From NCBI GenBank assembly GCA_025084515.1, contig JAJAGP010000761.1:10001-74000 (forward strand): 64,000 bases of DNA, written 5' to 3'. Made by a program: the position numbers and the translations under genes. Positions 22,701 to 31,704 of the stretch are shown in pieces (within the stretch, counting starts at the first letter, position 1; every line of letters starts with the position of its first letter). This stretch comes from Ancistrus triradiatus. Lineage: Eukaryota > Chordata > Actinopteri > Siluriformes > Loricariidae. The notes below the pieces were generated by a model, which was not told the DNA's origin, searched no databases, and saw only the letters and a list, made by a program, of their open reading frames with translations.

Positions 22701-24192
22701 TTCTAATAGCCCTTCTGTCTTGCCCACAGGCTACGTGATGAGCAGCAGTTTTCTTTTTTGAAGGTCAAAAAGCTTTTTCCTTGCAACCCAGCCATGCACA
22801 CCATTGTTGTTCAGTGTGCTCCTGATGGTGGACTCTTGTGCATTAACATGAGCAATATTAGAGAGGAATTTAGTTGCTTAGACCTTGGTCCTTACCTTGA
22901 GTTCCTTTGTGACTTTGTGATTATTGCAATCCTTTCTCTTGGAGAAGTGCACATTAACAGTGCTTCTCCCTCCTTTGTTCTTGCCATGGTACATTTCCAT
23001 AAACATGTTGAGAAGGTCAGACTTTGACACAGCCATGTTCCCACTCACAACTGATTGTTATCGCTGGACTCTAATTCATTCATTCATGTACTTTCTTATT
23101 CGTTTAATCCTTTACAGTGGTGCCACTGTACAATGGAGTGCGGCATAGGACATGAGGCAGGAACAACCCTACACAGGGTGCCAATCCATCATAGAGCACA
23201 TATACTCCTAAACTCATACACACACTCACACACTATGGGCATTTTAGAAACATCAATTAACCTAACAAGCATGTCTTTGGACTGTGGGGGGAAACCGGAC
23301 TACCCGGAGTAAACCAACACGGACAAGGGGAGGACATGAAGAGTCCACACACAAAGGACCCTGTCCACTCCACCCTGGGATCAAACCCAGGACCTTCTTG
23401 CTGTGAGCTCCTACCCCTTGAGCCACCATGCTGCCACCAGACTCTAATTTCACCTTCAAAAACGAACTGATAATCTTAGAGGTTCACACACTTTAGCCAC
23501 TCACATCCATATATGTAGCACTGGATAATATTCCTCACTGAATAAATGAGCAGGTATAATATTTTTGTCTTATTTGTGTAACTGAGTTCTTGTTACCTAC
23601 ATTCAGGACTTATGTGAAAATCTGGGTGTTTTTCGGTAATATTCAGAAATGTAGGAAAAACGGGTTTTACAAACTTTCAAGCACCACTGTACATCTCAGA
23701 ATATATTTCAGTGTTATGAACAAACAGTAATTAAAGTAACATGCTGTTTCCAGTTGAGAGAAGAAAAAATCAGACACATAGTACTAATTACTTATCTATT
23801 TGACTGTCATTTCATTTAACATTGTACAATACAGCCATTTAAATAGTTGCCATAAAAATATCTGTCCTTCCACATAGACTAATATGCTTATTTTACATAT
23901 GTTGACTATGTGACATGAATTAACATGAATTTTCCAAAACACAGAGCACTACATAAGACAGAACATTACACTGTTCAGGATGGCAAATGTCTTCCAGAAG
24001 GACAAAGTCCTTATACAAAACAAATACAATAAAGATAAGCAAATAAATTTAATGACTATTACTGGGGCAAGGGCGTTCCATGACAAACACAGTGAGATAT
24101 TTTGATCTATTTAAAGGTTTCCTTATTCTCACAATGTGACTGAAATTTTCTTCAATATATTATGAATTGTTATTTGTACCTTCTTCCATCAT
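13502..24192 (-). CDS. nkpd1-like: NKPD1-like KAP-family P-loop NTPase (4 coding exons)
   Basis: The spliced product is 673 residues. Coding exons on the minus strand are 24192-24180, 21879-21751, 15472-13836 and 13744-13502, and every junction is GT-AG with matching phase (1, 1, 0). KAP proteins are membrane-associated P-loop NTPases; the function of the NKPD1 branch is poorly known. The order of features fits the family. Residues 30-37 (GLYSSCHS) occupy the Walker A position but lack the Gly-Lys pair. VRFSAWHFAGSDMLWAGL at about 95-112 is the KAP signature. Hydrophobic segments at about 162-189 and 204-227 are the membrane insertion typical of KAP NTPases. EITNLDRC at about 285-292 is the Walker B region with its first acidic residues replaced. 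LVAIDPEVI at about 318-326 follows. The last exon encodes a SAM-like C-terminus (LRLPDKYIEIVKENHINGE). Fish carry several paralogues, so orthology to human NKPD1 is not claimed. Large introns are filled with mobile elements. Confidence 0.85.
13836..15472 (-). CDS. nkpd1-like: NKPD1-like coding exon 3 (main NTPase exon)
   Basis: 1,637 nt, open throughout. Acceptor 'cttcccacag|gtcaaatg' at 15472, donor 'aatgag|gttgg' at 13836. It carries the KAP signature, both hydrophobic segments, the Walker B-like region and most of the C-terminal helical part. An ATG at 15467 opens a longer-looking frame by itself, but the acceptor and the phase match with exon 2 show it is internal. Confidence 0.92.
15630..15866 (-). 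mobile_element. Divergent SINE-A-related repeat in intron 2
   Basis: Plus-strand words 'ggggcaatttccagtagcca' and 'atccaactactgctatgttt' match the body of the SINE-A group, ending in a head region with 'gattgaacctagaac'. Highly diverged. A second, opposite-orientation scrap ('ggtggcacagtggagcagac', 'ttcacagctccaaaatgcc') follows at about 15948-16060. Confidence 0.5.
16790..16910. repeat. Dispersed repeat C fragment
   Basis: 'atttatttatatagcgcttt' followed by 'gcattgtctcaaagcaactt' and 'gagcaagcct' is repeated at 33345-33500. Related text lies at 45455-45620 and 46117-46160. It is a family of unknown class with no coding capacity. Confidence 0.6.
17374..20483 (+). mobile_element. RTE-clade LINE, near full length, in intron 2
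   Basis: A 3.1-kb element bounded by an exact 16-bp target-site duplication GTGTATTAGCTTAAGG at 17358-17373 and 20484-20499. It ends in 'gccgaaagaagaagaagaag', the short tandem tail typical of RTE elements. It carries one apurinic-type endonuclease plus reverse transcriptase coding region, described separately, with several frameshifts. It is antisense to the NKPD1-like gene, whose intron 2 it enlarges by half. Confidence 0.95.
17490..20450 (+). pseudogene. RTE endonuclease/reverse transcriptase, frameshifted
   Basis: Frames follow in order. 17490-17972: endonuclease start, with ATLNVGTMTGKGREL and LCVQETKWKG holding the catalytic Asn and Glu. 18184-18906: endonuclease end TQVDYILCRRG and the linker. 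18914-19261: RT palm entry with NGKAVGPDDIS and LLVPIFKQKGDVQ. 19389-20450: CVFVDLEKAYDRVPR with the first catalytic Asp, GLHQGSALSPF, then the catalytic box MMSADDIVICS where family members usually have FADD or YADD. Single-base losses near 19257 and 19385 and a gain near 18880 break the frame. The region 17972-18184 has further small indels. The exact TSD suggests moderate age. Confidence 0.9.
20588..20625. repeat. Short inverted repeat 'actagtaccag'
   Basis: 'actagtaccag' and 'ctggtactagt' face each other across about 8 bases. It lies 90 bp past the RTE insertion. No function is visible. Confidence 0.6.
20877..20998. repeat. Foldback (hairpin) repeat, MITE-like
   Basis: 'aatagaacac' with 'gtgtgttatcattaataacg' at the left is mirrored by 'tgttattcgtgataacacac' with 'gtgttctatc' at the right. 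This gives imperfect arms of about 45 bp around a 30-bp centre that itself repeats 'gtgatgttattc'. It has no coding potential. It may be a foldback or MITE end pair. Confidence 0.6.
21222..21555 (-). mobile_element. SINE-A in intron 2
   Basis: Plus strand begins 'cattcattcattttctttat' and carries the conserved 'ctgtgggaggaaacccgg' block and 'gggatcgaatcgaggacct' (B-box region on the minus strand). The head is cut at 'cttgctgtga'. No clear target-site duplication. Confidence 0.75.
21751..21879 (-). CDS. nkpd1-like: NKPD1-like coding exon 2 (degenerate P-loop exon)
   Basis: 129 nt between acceptor 'ctgttaacag|atc' and donor 'gagg|gtatgt'. It encodes DLYSDNVYGFALYKTLTKVE followed by the VGLYSSCHSRINMIL P-loop position. 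Phase 1 at both ends; the 3' G plus GT of the next exon makes Gly48. The frame is open throughout and matches the pattern remembered for fish NKPD1-like proteins (TVGFYSSC-type). Confidence 0.85.
22068..23689 (-). mobile_element. Tc1/mariner family 1, copy 2, in intron 1
   Basis: Ends 'cagtgatgcttgaacatttg' (22068; TA at 22066-22067) and 'tttcaagcaccactg' (23689; TA at 23690-23691). The minus-strand transposase is badly decayed: scraps of the DNA-binding region are visible near 22790-23030 and catalytic-core scraps near 22470-22740. A SINE-A copy interrupts it at 23077-23439. Subtracting that leaves about 1.26 kb, so roughly a fifth of a full element is deleted. Confidence 0.88.
23077..23439 (-). 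mobile_element. SINE-A nested in Tc1, 10-bp TSD
   Basis: Flanked by GACTCTAATT at 23067-23076 and 23440-23449. On the minus strand it starts with a tRNA-like head: A-box-like 'tggctcaaggggtagg' and B-box-like 'gggtttgatccca', then the body with 'gtgtccgtgttgg'-type text, ending in a (TGAA) tail. It is the best-preserved SINE-A in the window. Confidence 0.9.
24180..24192 (-). CDS. nkpd1-like: NKPD1-like coding exon 1 (start codon)
   Basis: The exon runs 24252-24180, of which only the last 13 nt are coding: ATG ATG GAA GAA G. The donor is GAAG|GTACAA (24180/24179) and the acceptor is 'catttacag|ggg' at 24252. Phase 1 joins to the next exon to make Asp5. The start is chosen because it is the only ATG pair in frame near the donor and gives a short acidic N-terminus as in related fish proteins. 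The first or second Met could be used. Confidence 0.65.
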
Positions 24193-24508
24193 TATCAGTG
24201 TTGTGGTTCTGTGCCAACAGCAAATAGAAATAAAATTATTTCATCGGCTCCCCTGTAAATGAAAACACATAATAGTGATATTTGTTCAGAAGAAAAGCCT
24301 GCTGTGCTTCTGTTTAGATGTCTATGGATATGGCTTATTTTAAATGAAATTAGGCTTACAAATCTTAAAACAAAATCTCAGTGACAACATGTTAGATTAA
24401 ATGCATACAGAACATGCAGTTTCCTTGTTTGTGTCGAGCATGGTGGTGTTTCCCTTCGCAAAATCTCTTTTAATGGAAAATATGATAATGAAGAAAGTTA
24501 AGCCTCAC

Positions 24509-24600
24509 CTTACTCAGAATTAATAAGCTGTCACTTTGCCACAACACTCGTTGCTGTTCCTCTCTACATTCAAGCAAGAGAATATGAGAGGGAGGGCGAC
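24509..24600 (-). other. nkpd1-like: Probable 5' non-coding exon of the NKPD1-like gene
   Basis: Upstream of coding exon 1, the minus strand shows a strong donor 'gtaag|gtgagg' at 24509/24508, separated from the acceptor at 24252 by a 256-bp intron. The exon start near 24575-24600 is guessed from the promoter elements. No ATG-led frame crosses it. Confidence 0.4.
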
Positions 24601-24668
24601 GACACATTTAAAGTGCATAGGAAAGGAAGTGTGTTATCTTGAAAAACGCACGACTATGATTGGTGTAT
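24600..24668 (-). promoter_or_regulatory. Candidate promoter of the NKPD1-like gene
   Basis: On the minus strand a CCAAT box (24663-24659) is followed about 20 bp later by an ETS-like 'acttccttt' (about 24630-24622) and a TATA-like TTTAAA (24612-24607). Spacing to the inferred first exon is reasonable. Upstream lies a (CA)n(TA)n tract and then a Tc1 element, so regulatory DNA is limited on that side unless it is inside repeats. Confidence 0.35.
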
Positions 24669-24725
24669 TTCATAGATCATGACAGCTGTGTTGTTATCCA
24701 TGACCTGTGTAACACTATTCTCACC

Positions 24726-24728
<3 letters not shown>

Positions 24729-24818
<90 letters not shown>
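24729..24818. repeat. (CA)n(TA)n compound microsatellite
   Basis: About 28 CA units pass directly into about 16 TA units, which then run into the truncated left end of a Tc1 copy. The missing 45 bp of Tc1 end ends in 'tctatatttctgcat', so the TA tract may have grown from it. Confidence 0.95.
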
Positions 24819-24821
<3 letters not shown>

Positions 24822-26358
24822 ATATATGCATGAATACGACTTAAAACATCATCAGATTTCCACACAAGTCCTAAAAGTAGATAAAGAGAACCCAGTTAAA
24901 CTAATTAAACAAAATATTATACTTGGTCATTTATTTAATGAAATAAAATGATCCAATGTTACATATTAGTGAGTGGCAGAAGTATGTGAACCTTGAGGAT
25001 TAGCATTTAATTTGAAAGTGAAATTAAAGTCAGGTGTTTTCAATCAATTTGATGACAATCAGGTGTGAGTGGGAACCCTGTTCTATTTAAAGAACAGGGA
25101 TCTATCAAAGTCTGCTCTTCACAACACGTTTGAAGAAGTGTATCATGGCACGAGCAAATGAGATTTATGAGGACCTCGGGAAAAGAGTTGTTGATGCTCA
25201 TCAGGCTGGAAAAAGAGTTTGGAATCCACCAATCCAGAATCAGACAGATTGTGTACAAATGGAGGAAATTCAAGACCATTGTTACTCTTCCCAGGAGTGG
25301 TCGACCAACAAAGAATACTCCAAGAGCAAGGTGTGTAACAGTTGGTGAGGACACAAAGGACCACAGGGTAACTTCTAAGCAACTGAAAACCTCTCTCACA
25401 TTGGCTAATGTTAATGTTCATGAGTCCACCATCAGAAGAACACTGAACAACTATGGTGTGCATGGCAGGGTTGTAAGGAGAAATCCATGCTCTCCATAAA
25501 GAACATTGCTGCTCGTCTGCAGTTTGCTAAAGATCACGTGGACAAGCCAGAAGCCAGAAGTTTTGTGGATGGATGAGACCAAAATAGAACTTTTTTGTTT
25601 AAAAGAAAAGCGTTTTGTTTGGAGAAAGGAAAACACTGCATTCCAGTATAATAATCTTATCCCATCTGTGAAATACGGTGGTGGTAGTATCATGGTTTGG
25701 GCCTGTTTTGCTGCATCTGGGCCAGGACGGCTTGCCATCATTGACAATACAGTGAATTCTGAATTACATCAGAGAATTTTAAAGAAAAATGTCAGGATTT
25801 CTGTCCATGAACTGAATCTCAAGAGAAGGTGGGTAATGCAGCAAGACAACGACCCTAAGCACACAAGTCGTTCGACCAAAGAATGGTTAAAGACGAATAA
25901 AGTTCATGTTTTGGAATGGCCAAGTCAAAGTCTTGACCTTAATCCAATCAAAATGCTGTGGAAGGACCTGAAGTGAGCCGTTAATGTGAGGAAACCCACC
26001 AACATAACAGACTTGAAGCTGTTCTGTATGGAGGAATGGGCTAAAATTCCTCCAAGCCGGTGTGCAGGACTGATCAACAGTTACAGGAAATGTTTAGTTG
26101 CAGTTATTGCTGGACAGGGGGGTCACAGCAGATACTGATCGCAAAGGTTCACATACTTTTGCCACTCTCTAGTATGTAATATTGGATCATTTTCCTTAAT
26201 AAATAAATGACCAAGTATAATATTTTTGTCTCATTTGTTTAACTGGGTTCTCTTTATCTACTTTTAGGACTTGTGTTAAAATCTGTTGATGTTTTAGGTC
26301 ATATTTATGCAGAGATATAGAACATTCTAAAGGGTTCACAAACTTTTAAGCACCACTG
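24819..26358 (+). mobile_element. Tc1/mariner family 1, copy 3
   Basis: The right end 'ttttaagcaccactg' at 26358 is followed by TA. The left end lacks its first 45 bp and begins at 'gcatgaatacgacttaaaac'. It is otherwise complete, with a largely intact but frameshifted transposase (25145-25976). It directly abuts another Tc1-like element at its right. Confidence 0.9.
25145..25976 (+). pseudogene. Tc1 family 1 transposase, frameshifted, catalytic Glu changed
   Basis: The start MARANEIYEDLGKR is at 25145. After a frameshift the DNA-binding part continues (RIRQIVYKWRKFKTIVTLP, GRPTKNTPRAR). The catalytic part from about 25506 has LWMDETKIELF (first Asp), GGGSIMVWACFAASGPG, QQDNDPKHTSRSTKEW (second Asp) and WPSQSLDLNPIKMLW. 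The last should read PIE with the final Glu of the DD34E triad; here it is Lys (codon AAA). A deletion near 25495-25550 removed a few residues. This is the best-preserved family 1 catalytic domain here, apart from copy 4. Confidence 0.9.
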
Positions 26359-26365
26359 TATATAC

Positions 26366-27105
26366 ATACTCATTGACAAAAAAATAACAGACCCAGATAC
26401 ACTCATTGACAAAAAGGAGAAGGAGCTTAATGAAATATGAAACTTTTATGTATGAATGCAATAATGATTTATGTAAGTGATTACAAAGGATATGTTTATC
26501 GGGGAAAACCGTACAGTTGAAAAGAGGCGTTGGTACCCTGTTGGGTGGCCTCTAGCCTAGATACAAGATGAGATACAGTTGGACATTGGTGGCATACAGG
26601 TTCCGTATGGTATCCTGTTGAACATTTGCTCATAGAATTTGCAGCTGGGCCTGTAGATCCAGCACACTCATAGTTTGCCAAAGCTGATGACCAAGCTGTT
26701 CCCATAAATGCTTGATTGGTGATAAATCCGGCATCCGGGCAGACCAAGAAAGTGTTGCAATCTGGCAGGGGCATTCCTGGGAAATCCTTATTGGGTGAGC
26801 AAGCCCTGTCATGTGAGGCAACACATGTGGCTTCAGGATGTCCTGCACCTATTGCTGATTAGTTGGTGTCCCTAATATCACTACTAGGGGTGCCCGACTT
26901 GTGTATGCGATGGCTTCCCAGATCATCACACCAGTAGTTGAGACAGTGTGTCAGTTCACAACAAGGCACGCTTGAGGCTCTTACCATGAGGTTCTCCATC
27001 CTCAATCCCAACTGCTGTCGGATTCCAAACAGAACCTGGATTCGTGACTGAAGACGATATGGTTCCACTCCATATCAGTCTAGGTTTCTTGTTCATGATA
27101 CCACT
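26366..27105 (-). mobile_element. Tc1-like family 3 element, 3'-truncated
   Basis: The left end 'cactcattgacaaaaa' is seen twice in tandem (26368 and 26399). The transposase lies on the minus strand: about 27068-26860 with PYRLQSRIQVLFGIRQQLGL, and 26848-26630 with LSWSARMPDLSPIKHLWEQL. The final catalytic residue is again Lys in place of Glu. Large parts of the DNA-binding domain are missing at the right, where SINE-A sequence begins. Confidence 0.75.
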
Positions 27106-27129
27106 GCAAACAAAGGCAGCAACCCAACC

Positions 27130-27368
27130 GCCCCTTGTCCGTGTTGGTTTACTCAGATTTCCTCCCTCATTCCAAAGACATGCTTTATGTTAATTGATTA
27201 CTCTAAAATGGCCCTAAGGTGTGAGTATGTGTTCGCAAGTGTGTGTGTGCCCTGATTGGCGCCCTCTTTAGGGTTGTTCCTGTTTCGCACCCTATGCTGC
27301 CGGCTAGGCATCAGCCGTGATCCCCTGATCCTTATTAGGGGGATAAGAAAGTGAACGAATGAATGACT
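27130..27368 (+). mobile_element. SINE-A, 5'-truncated
   Basis: Plus orientation: body with 'tttcctccctcattccaaag', 'gattggcgccctctttaggg' and 'ctaggcatcagccgtgat', ending in 'agaaagtgaacgaatgaatga'. The tRNA head is absent. Confidence 0.7.
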
Positions 27369-27739
27369 GAAAATTTGTGCAAGTTTAGACATTTCTGCAT
27401 TTATCACAAATGTCTGTCCATAAATATCTTTTAGAAAAAGTAAATAACTGCGATTATATAAAAATATAAATAAATAAATACATAAATCATAACATTTAGA
27501 ACATAAGAATTTGTGCAAATCCAAGTTCTTCAACAGAACACAGAGCAGTGTTGCGCCAGCATTTTTAAAAGCAGGAAGATTTGGGATCTTTTTAAGAAAG
27601 AAGCCATCGACTAAGATCCTGATTTTATCATTGAAGTTCTATTCTCAGCTATGCTTTTATGACCGATGTACGTGGCAAATTGCACTTGTCCAGTGATAAA
27701 GTTTAAAAATCAACATTCGATTCTTCTCCTCTGTTTGTA

Positions 27740-28801
27740 CTTCACCTCCAGGATAAAAGCCTGTATCGAAAACAATTCATTAAAGCAATAAAACACGCCA
27801 TGTTATAAAGGTAAAAAGTGGCTTCAGCCTGAAACACTGCATAAAAGCATGAAAGGCAGTTTCTTTCTGTGGTTAGAACACACTGCAAGTCTCCATCTCT
27901 TTTAGCTAATGGCAGCTTATACAGTACTCTCCACTGGGGTTGCTGCTCCTTGCTCAACCTGAGGACAGTTTGCCAGGGAGTTTCCACTCTACCACAGAGA
28001 TATTTTTATGTTAAACACCTATACACAAGCTTCATATAAACATTTCCCAGAAGCATCACAAGTTCATTTTTATGTTATCTTTACTCTATAAAACATGATT
28101 TGTACTTACTCCCAGATCAGTTCAGGGAAGGGATTTACATCATTCAGTTTCTCTGATCCTTGACAGTACTCCTTCAGTTCCATTTCTGCAGAAGCTACAG
28201 TCTGTGCAGATCTTAGCCTTAGCCTTGCAGTTATTTTGCTGATGTTCTGCAAGTCTGGTCCCATGGCATCCACTATTGTACTAGAGAAATGACAATGGAT
28301 CTGACGAGCATCTCAGTGAGCACATTGCCTGCGATGTCCAGACAAGCAACATGGAACAGGGGTTCATTCAGAAGCCCATGTAGGGAGTCTGTAGTTGTGG
28401 CTCTGTCATCCTTAAAATTTTTCCAGGCCTTAAAAAGATTGTGATAAGTCCCTGGAAGACTAGAGGTGTTCAGTCTCTTTGACGCCATTAAAAGCAATGT
28501 TTTTCACCTTTCATGTTTCTAAAATATTTTAAAATAGTGCAAGCCACAGTTTTCCAGCTAAAAGTTTCTGTAAGGACTGTAGGCAGAATTCAGTGGTTCT
28601 ACTCTGTAGGTGCACCAAGCCCTGACCACCTTCTTCTATGGGTAAGAATAACCTTCCCTGGGGTACCCAATGTAGTTTGTCACAAAAGAGGTTGGGTAGC
28701 AATGACTGGATTTTTGACAGGACAGTTACAAAAGGGTCGCTACAGGCGATCTTTCGCCAGAGGGAGGCTACAACCAGGTTGTTGCTTATGAATGTGTGCA
28801 C
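27740..28801 (-). pseudogene. L1-Tx1-like LINE, C-terminal part of ORF2
   Basis: Minus-strand reading from 28801 down gives successive frames. HWVPQGRLFLPIEEGGQGLV and LQSRTTEFCLQSLQKLL are the conserved post-RT region of fish L1-Tx1-like elements. Then come LPGTYHNLFKAWKNF, a linker ending in FPELIWE stop, and about 27960-27870 with WRVLYKLPLAKRDGDLQ. All pieces are collinear with known ORF2 order, and stops and frameshifts break them. They probably belong to the same insertion as 32160-34800. Confidence 0.75.
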
Positions 28802-28821
28802 ATTTTGTACAACATCTTAGA

Positions 28822-29212
28822 GCATACTCACACTATGTTCGGTTGCCTTATACCAGTCAGAGAATGACTGTCGCTGATCCCCACTTCCCCTCTGGCCTGC
28901 ACTCACATTGCGTTGAAATGTTCTGGGCCTGAGCACGCTTACGGCATCACAATGCTACTTTCTGTGTTGGAGTAAGACACGCTTGCACAGCACAATGGAC
29001 TTCATGGTTTACTTACTTTGTGATTTTTTTAGTAGTTTTGGGTGTGCTAACACACAGCCCTCATACATACTCCACAACTTTCAGAGTTTTCAGATCGCTG
29101 CACTCTTCACACTACACGACTTGCTTTCTCGAATTTTAATCCCTGAGTGAAAGCCAAATCTGAGTTTTCCTCAATTACCTCGGTGAGCTAGTGTGAACTT
29201 GGCATTATAGAT
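28822..29212. repeat. Dispersed MITE-like repeat
   Basis: It begins 'gcatactcacactatgttcg' and ends 'gctagtgtgaacttggcatt'. The ends share the inverted words 'cacacta/tagtgtg'. Interior text is shared with 7.19-7.31 kb. I recognise this as a common non-coding fish repeat, but cannot give its superfamily. Confidence 0.5.
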
Positions 29213-29409
29213 TTGTAGGTTATACAAGCTTATACTCATGCTGCATGTGTAAGATTTTTACATGCATGTGTAAGATTGTGTACATGCGTACTGTCCAGCT
29301 GAACTATGCCCGAGCCCCTCTTCAAGCAGGCCTGAGCATGGAACACACTAGACAAACGAACCAAATTTTGGGGTCAAATGTACTCAGGAAAAAGACAAAT
29401 CGCCTAGTG

Positions 29410-30028
29410 CAGGGGTGTCCAAGCTTTTTTTCAAATGGAGGCAGATTGGAGAATATCAAAATATCTAACAGCCAATATGTCTTTCCAAAAATATTATTTG
29501 TAAATGATTTAAAACATTCTACTGAAAATATGAAAAACACAAACGTACATAACAATTAATATTATCATTTAATTTTTAAAATATGACATTTTTATAAACT
29601 CATTTTAGCACACCAACTGCAGCAGATATCAGATGTAAAAAATACCACTTACTGCAGACTAACAAAGTATTTAGTTGGTCCCAGAACCAACAAAACAAAA
29701 AAATGTTGAAATAGGCTAGCTTACCAGAAGAGGCAGCTCACTAGAAACTAATGTAAGGGGTGGTGTTGCACCATCGACTGCATTGTACAAGTGTTAGGTC
29801 TGGTTTGACAGCTGTAGTTCTGACATGCCATGTGGCGATCAGCCAGTCAGGACCTCAAGTGCTTCTTGTTTAATCCATTGATATAATGCTGCTAGTGTCA
29901 GGTGAAAGGAGAAATTGCAACGTGCCAGTGGACCACTAATAATGTATTCTTAAGAGAGGTGCCAGGGGGTGATTAAAATCTGTCCGCAGGCCTCATCTGG
30001 CTCTAGGGCCGGATTTCAAACACCCCTG
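29410..30028. mobile_element. Non-autonomous hAT element
   Basis: Terminal repeats CAGGGGTGTCCAAGC at the left and, reverse-complemented, CAGGGGTGTTTGAAATC at the right. The flanks are GCCTAGTG (29402-29409) and GCCTACTG (30029-30036), 7 of 8 identical. An 8-bp duplication and CAGGG ends are diagnostic of the hAT superfamily. Interior is AT-rich and non-coding. Confidence 0.85.
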
Positions 30029-30157
30029 GCCTACTGGGAGTAATCCCTTAAGTAGCAATTACTTCCATTTATCTAGACCTTTCTTTTATTTAATCTAAAA
30101 TTCTTTCCCAGGTTTTGGAAACAGCCTGGTCATCCTAAGTAAATAAACAGATATTTA

Positions 30158-31704
30158 CAGTGCTGCTTGAAAGTTTGTGAACCCTTTAGAATTTTCTATA
30201 TTTCTGCATGCATATGACCTAAAACATCATCAGATTTTCACACAAGTCCTAAAAGTAGATAAAGAGAACCCAATTAAACAAATGAGACAAAAATATTATA
30301 CTTGCTCATTTATTTATTGACGAAAATGATCCAATATTACATATAAGTTGGTGGCAAAGGTATGTGAGCCTTTGCTTTCAGTATCTGGTGTGACCCCCCT
30401 GTCCAGCAATAACTGCAACTAAACGTTTCCTGTAACTGTTGATCAGTCCTGCACACCGGCTTGTAGGAATTTTAGCCCATTCCTCCATACAGAACAGCTT
30501 CAAGTCTGGGATGTTGGTACATTAACTGCTCGCTTCAGGTCCTTCCACAACTTTTCGATAGGATTAAGGTCAGGACTTGGCCATTCCAAAACATTAATTT
30601 TATTCTTCTTTAACCATTCTTTATTAAAACGATTTGTGTGCTTAGGGTCGTTGTCTTGCTGCATGACCCACCTTCTCTTGAGATTCAGTTCATGGACAGA
30701 TGTCCTAACATTTTCCTTTAGAATTCTCTAATATAATTCAGATTTCATTGTTCCATCAATGATGGCAAGCCGTCCTGGCCCAGATGCAGCAAAACAGGCC
30801 CAAACCATGATACTATCACCACTATGTTTCACAGATGGGATGAGGCTCTTATGCTGGAATGCAGTGTTTTCCTTTCTCCAAACATAACACTTTTCTTTTA
30901 AATCAAAAAGTTCTATTTTAGTCTCATCTGTCCACAAAATATTCTTCCAATAACCTTCTGGCTTGTCCATGTGATCTTTAGCAAACTGCAGGTGAGCAGC
31001 AATGTTCTCTTTGGAAAGCAGTGACTTTCTCCTTGCAACCCTGCCATGCACACCATTGTTGTTCAGTGTTCTTCTGATGGTGGGCTCATGAACATTAACA
31101 TTAGCCAATGTGGGAGAGGCCTTCAGTTGCTTAGAAGTTACCCTGGGGTCCTTTGTGACCTCGCCAACTATTACACGTCTTGCTCTTGGAGTGATCTTTG
31201 TTGGTCGACCACTCCTGAGGAGGGTAACAATGGTCTTTGGATTGGTGGAGTCCAAATTATTTGGAGATGGTTTTGTAACCTTTTCCAGCCTCATGAGTAT
31301 CAACTACTTTACTGAAGTCCTCAGAAATCTAGGTTGTTGTTGCCATGATACATTTCCACCAACGTGTTGTGAAGAGCAGACTTTGATTGATCCCTGTTCT
31401 TTAAATAAAACAGGGTGCCCACTCACACTTGATTGTTATTCCATTGATTGAAAACACCTGGCTCTAATTTCACCTTTAATTAACTGCTAATCCTCGAGGT
31501 TCACATACTTCTGCCGCTCACTAATATGTAATATTGGATCACCAATAAATAAATGAGCAAGTATAATATTTTTGTCTCATTTGTTTAACTGGGTTCTCTT
31601 TATCTACTTTTAGGACTTGTGTGAAAATCTGATGATGTTTTAGGTCATATTTATGCAGAAATATAGAAAATTCTAAAGGGTTAAAAAAATTTCAAGCAAC
31701 ACTG
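30158..31704 (-). mobile_element. Tc1/mariner family 1, copy 4 (most complete)
   Basis: Ends 'cagtgctgcttgaaagtttg' (30158; TA at 30156-30157) and 'tttcaagcaacactg' (31704; TA at 31705-31706). At 1,547 bp it is the size expected. It carries a transposase gene on the minus strand with few lesions. It lies between pieces of the L1-like element, so it probably inserted into it. Confidence 0.93.
30510..31345 (-). pseudogene. Tc1 family 1 transposase, one stop and small losses
   Basis: The open part 31303-30728 holds the DNA-binding domain (SGRPTKITPRARR, STIRRTLNNNGVHGRV-type region) and the catalytic start ILWTDETKIELF with SIMVWACFAASGPGRLAIID. A TAG replaces a Gln codon after SELY at about 30730. 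Beyond it the frame continues with the HNDPKH-type block and WPSPDLNPIEKLW, which keeps the catalytic Glu but lost two residues compared with WPSQSPDLNP. The N-terminal helix is damaged. Confidence 0.88.
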
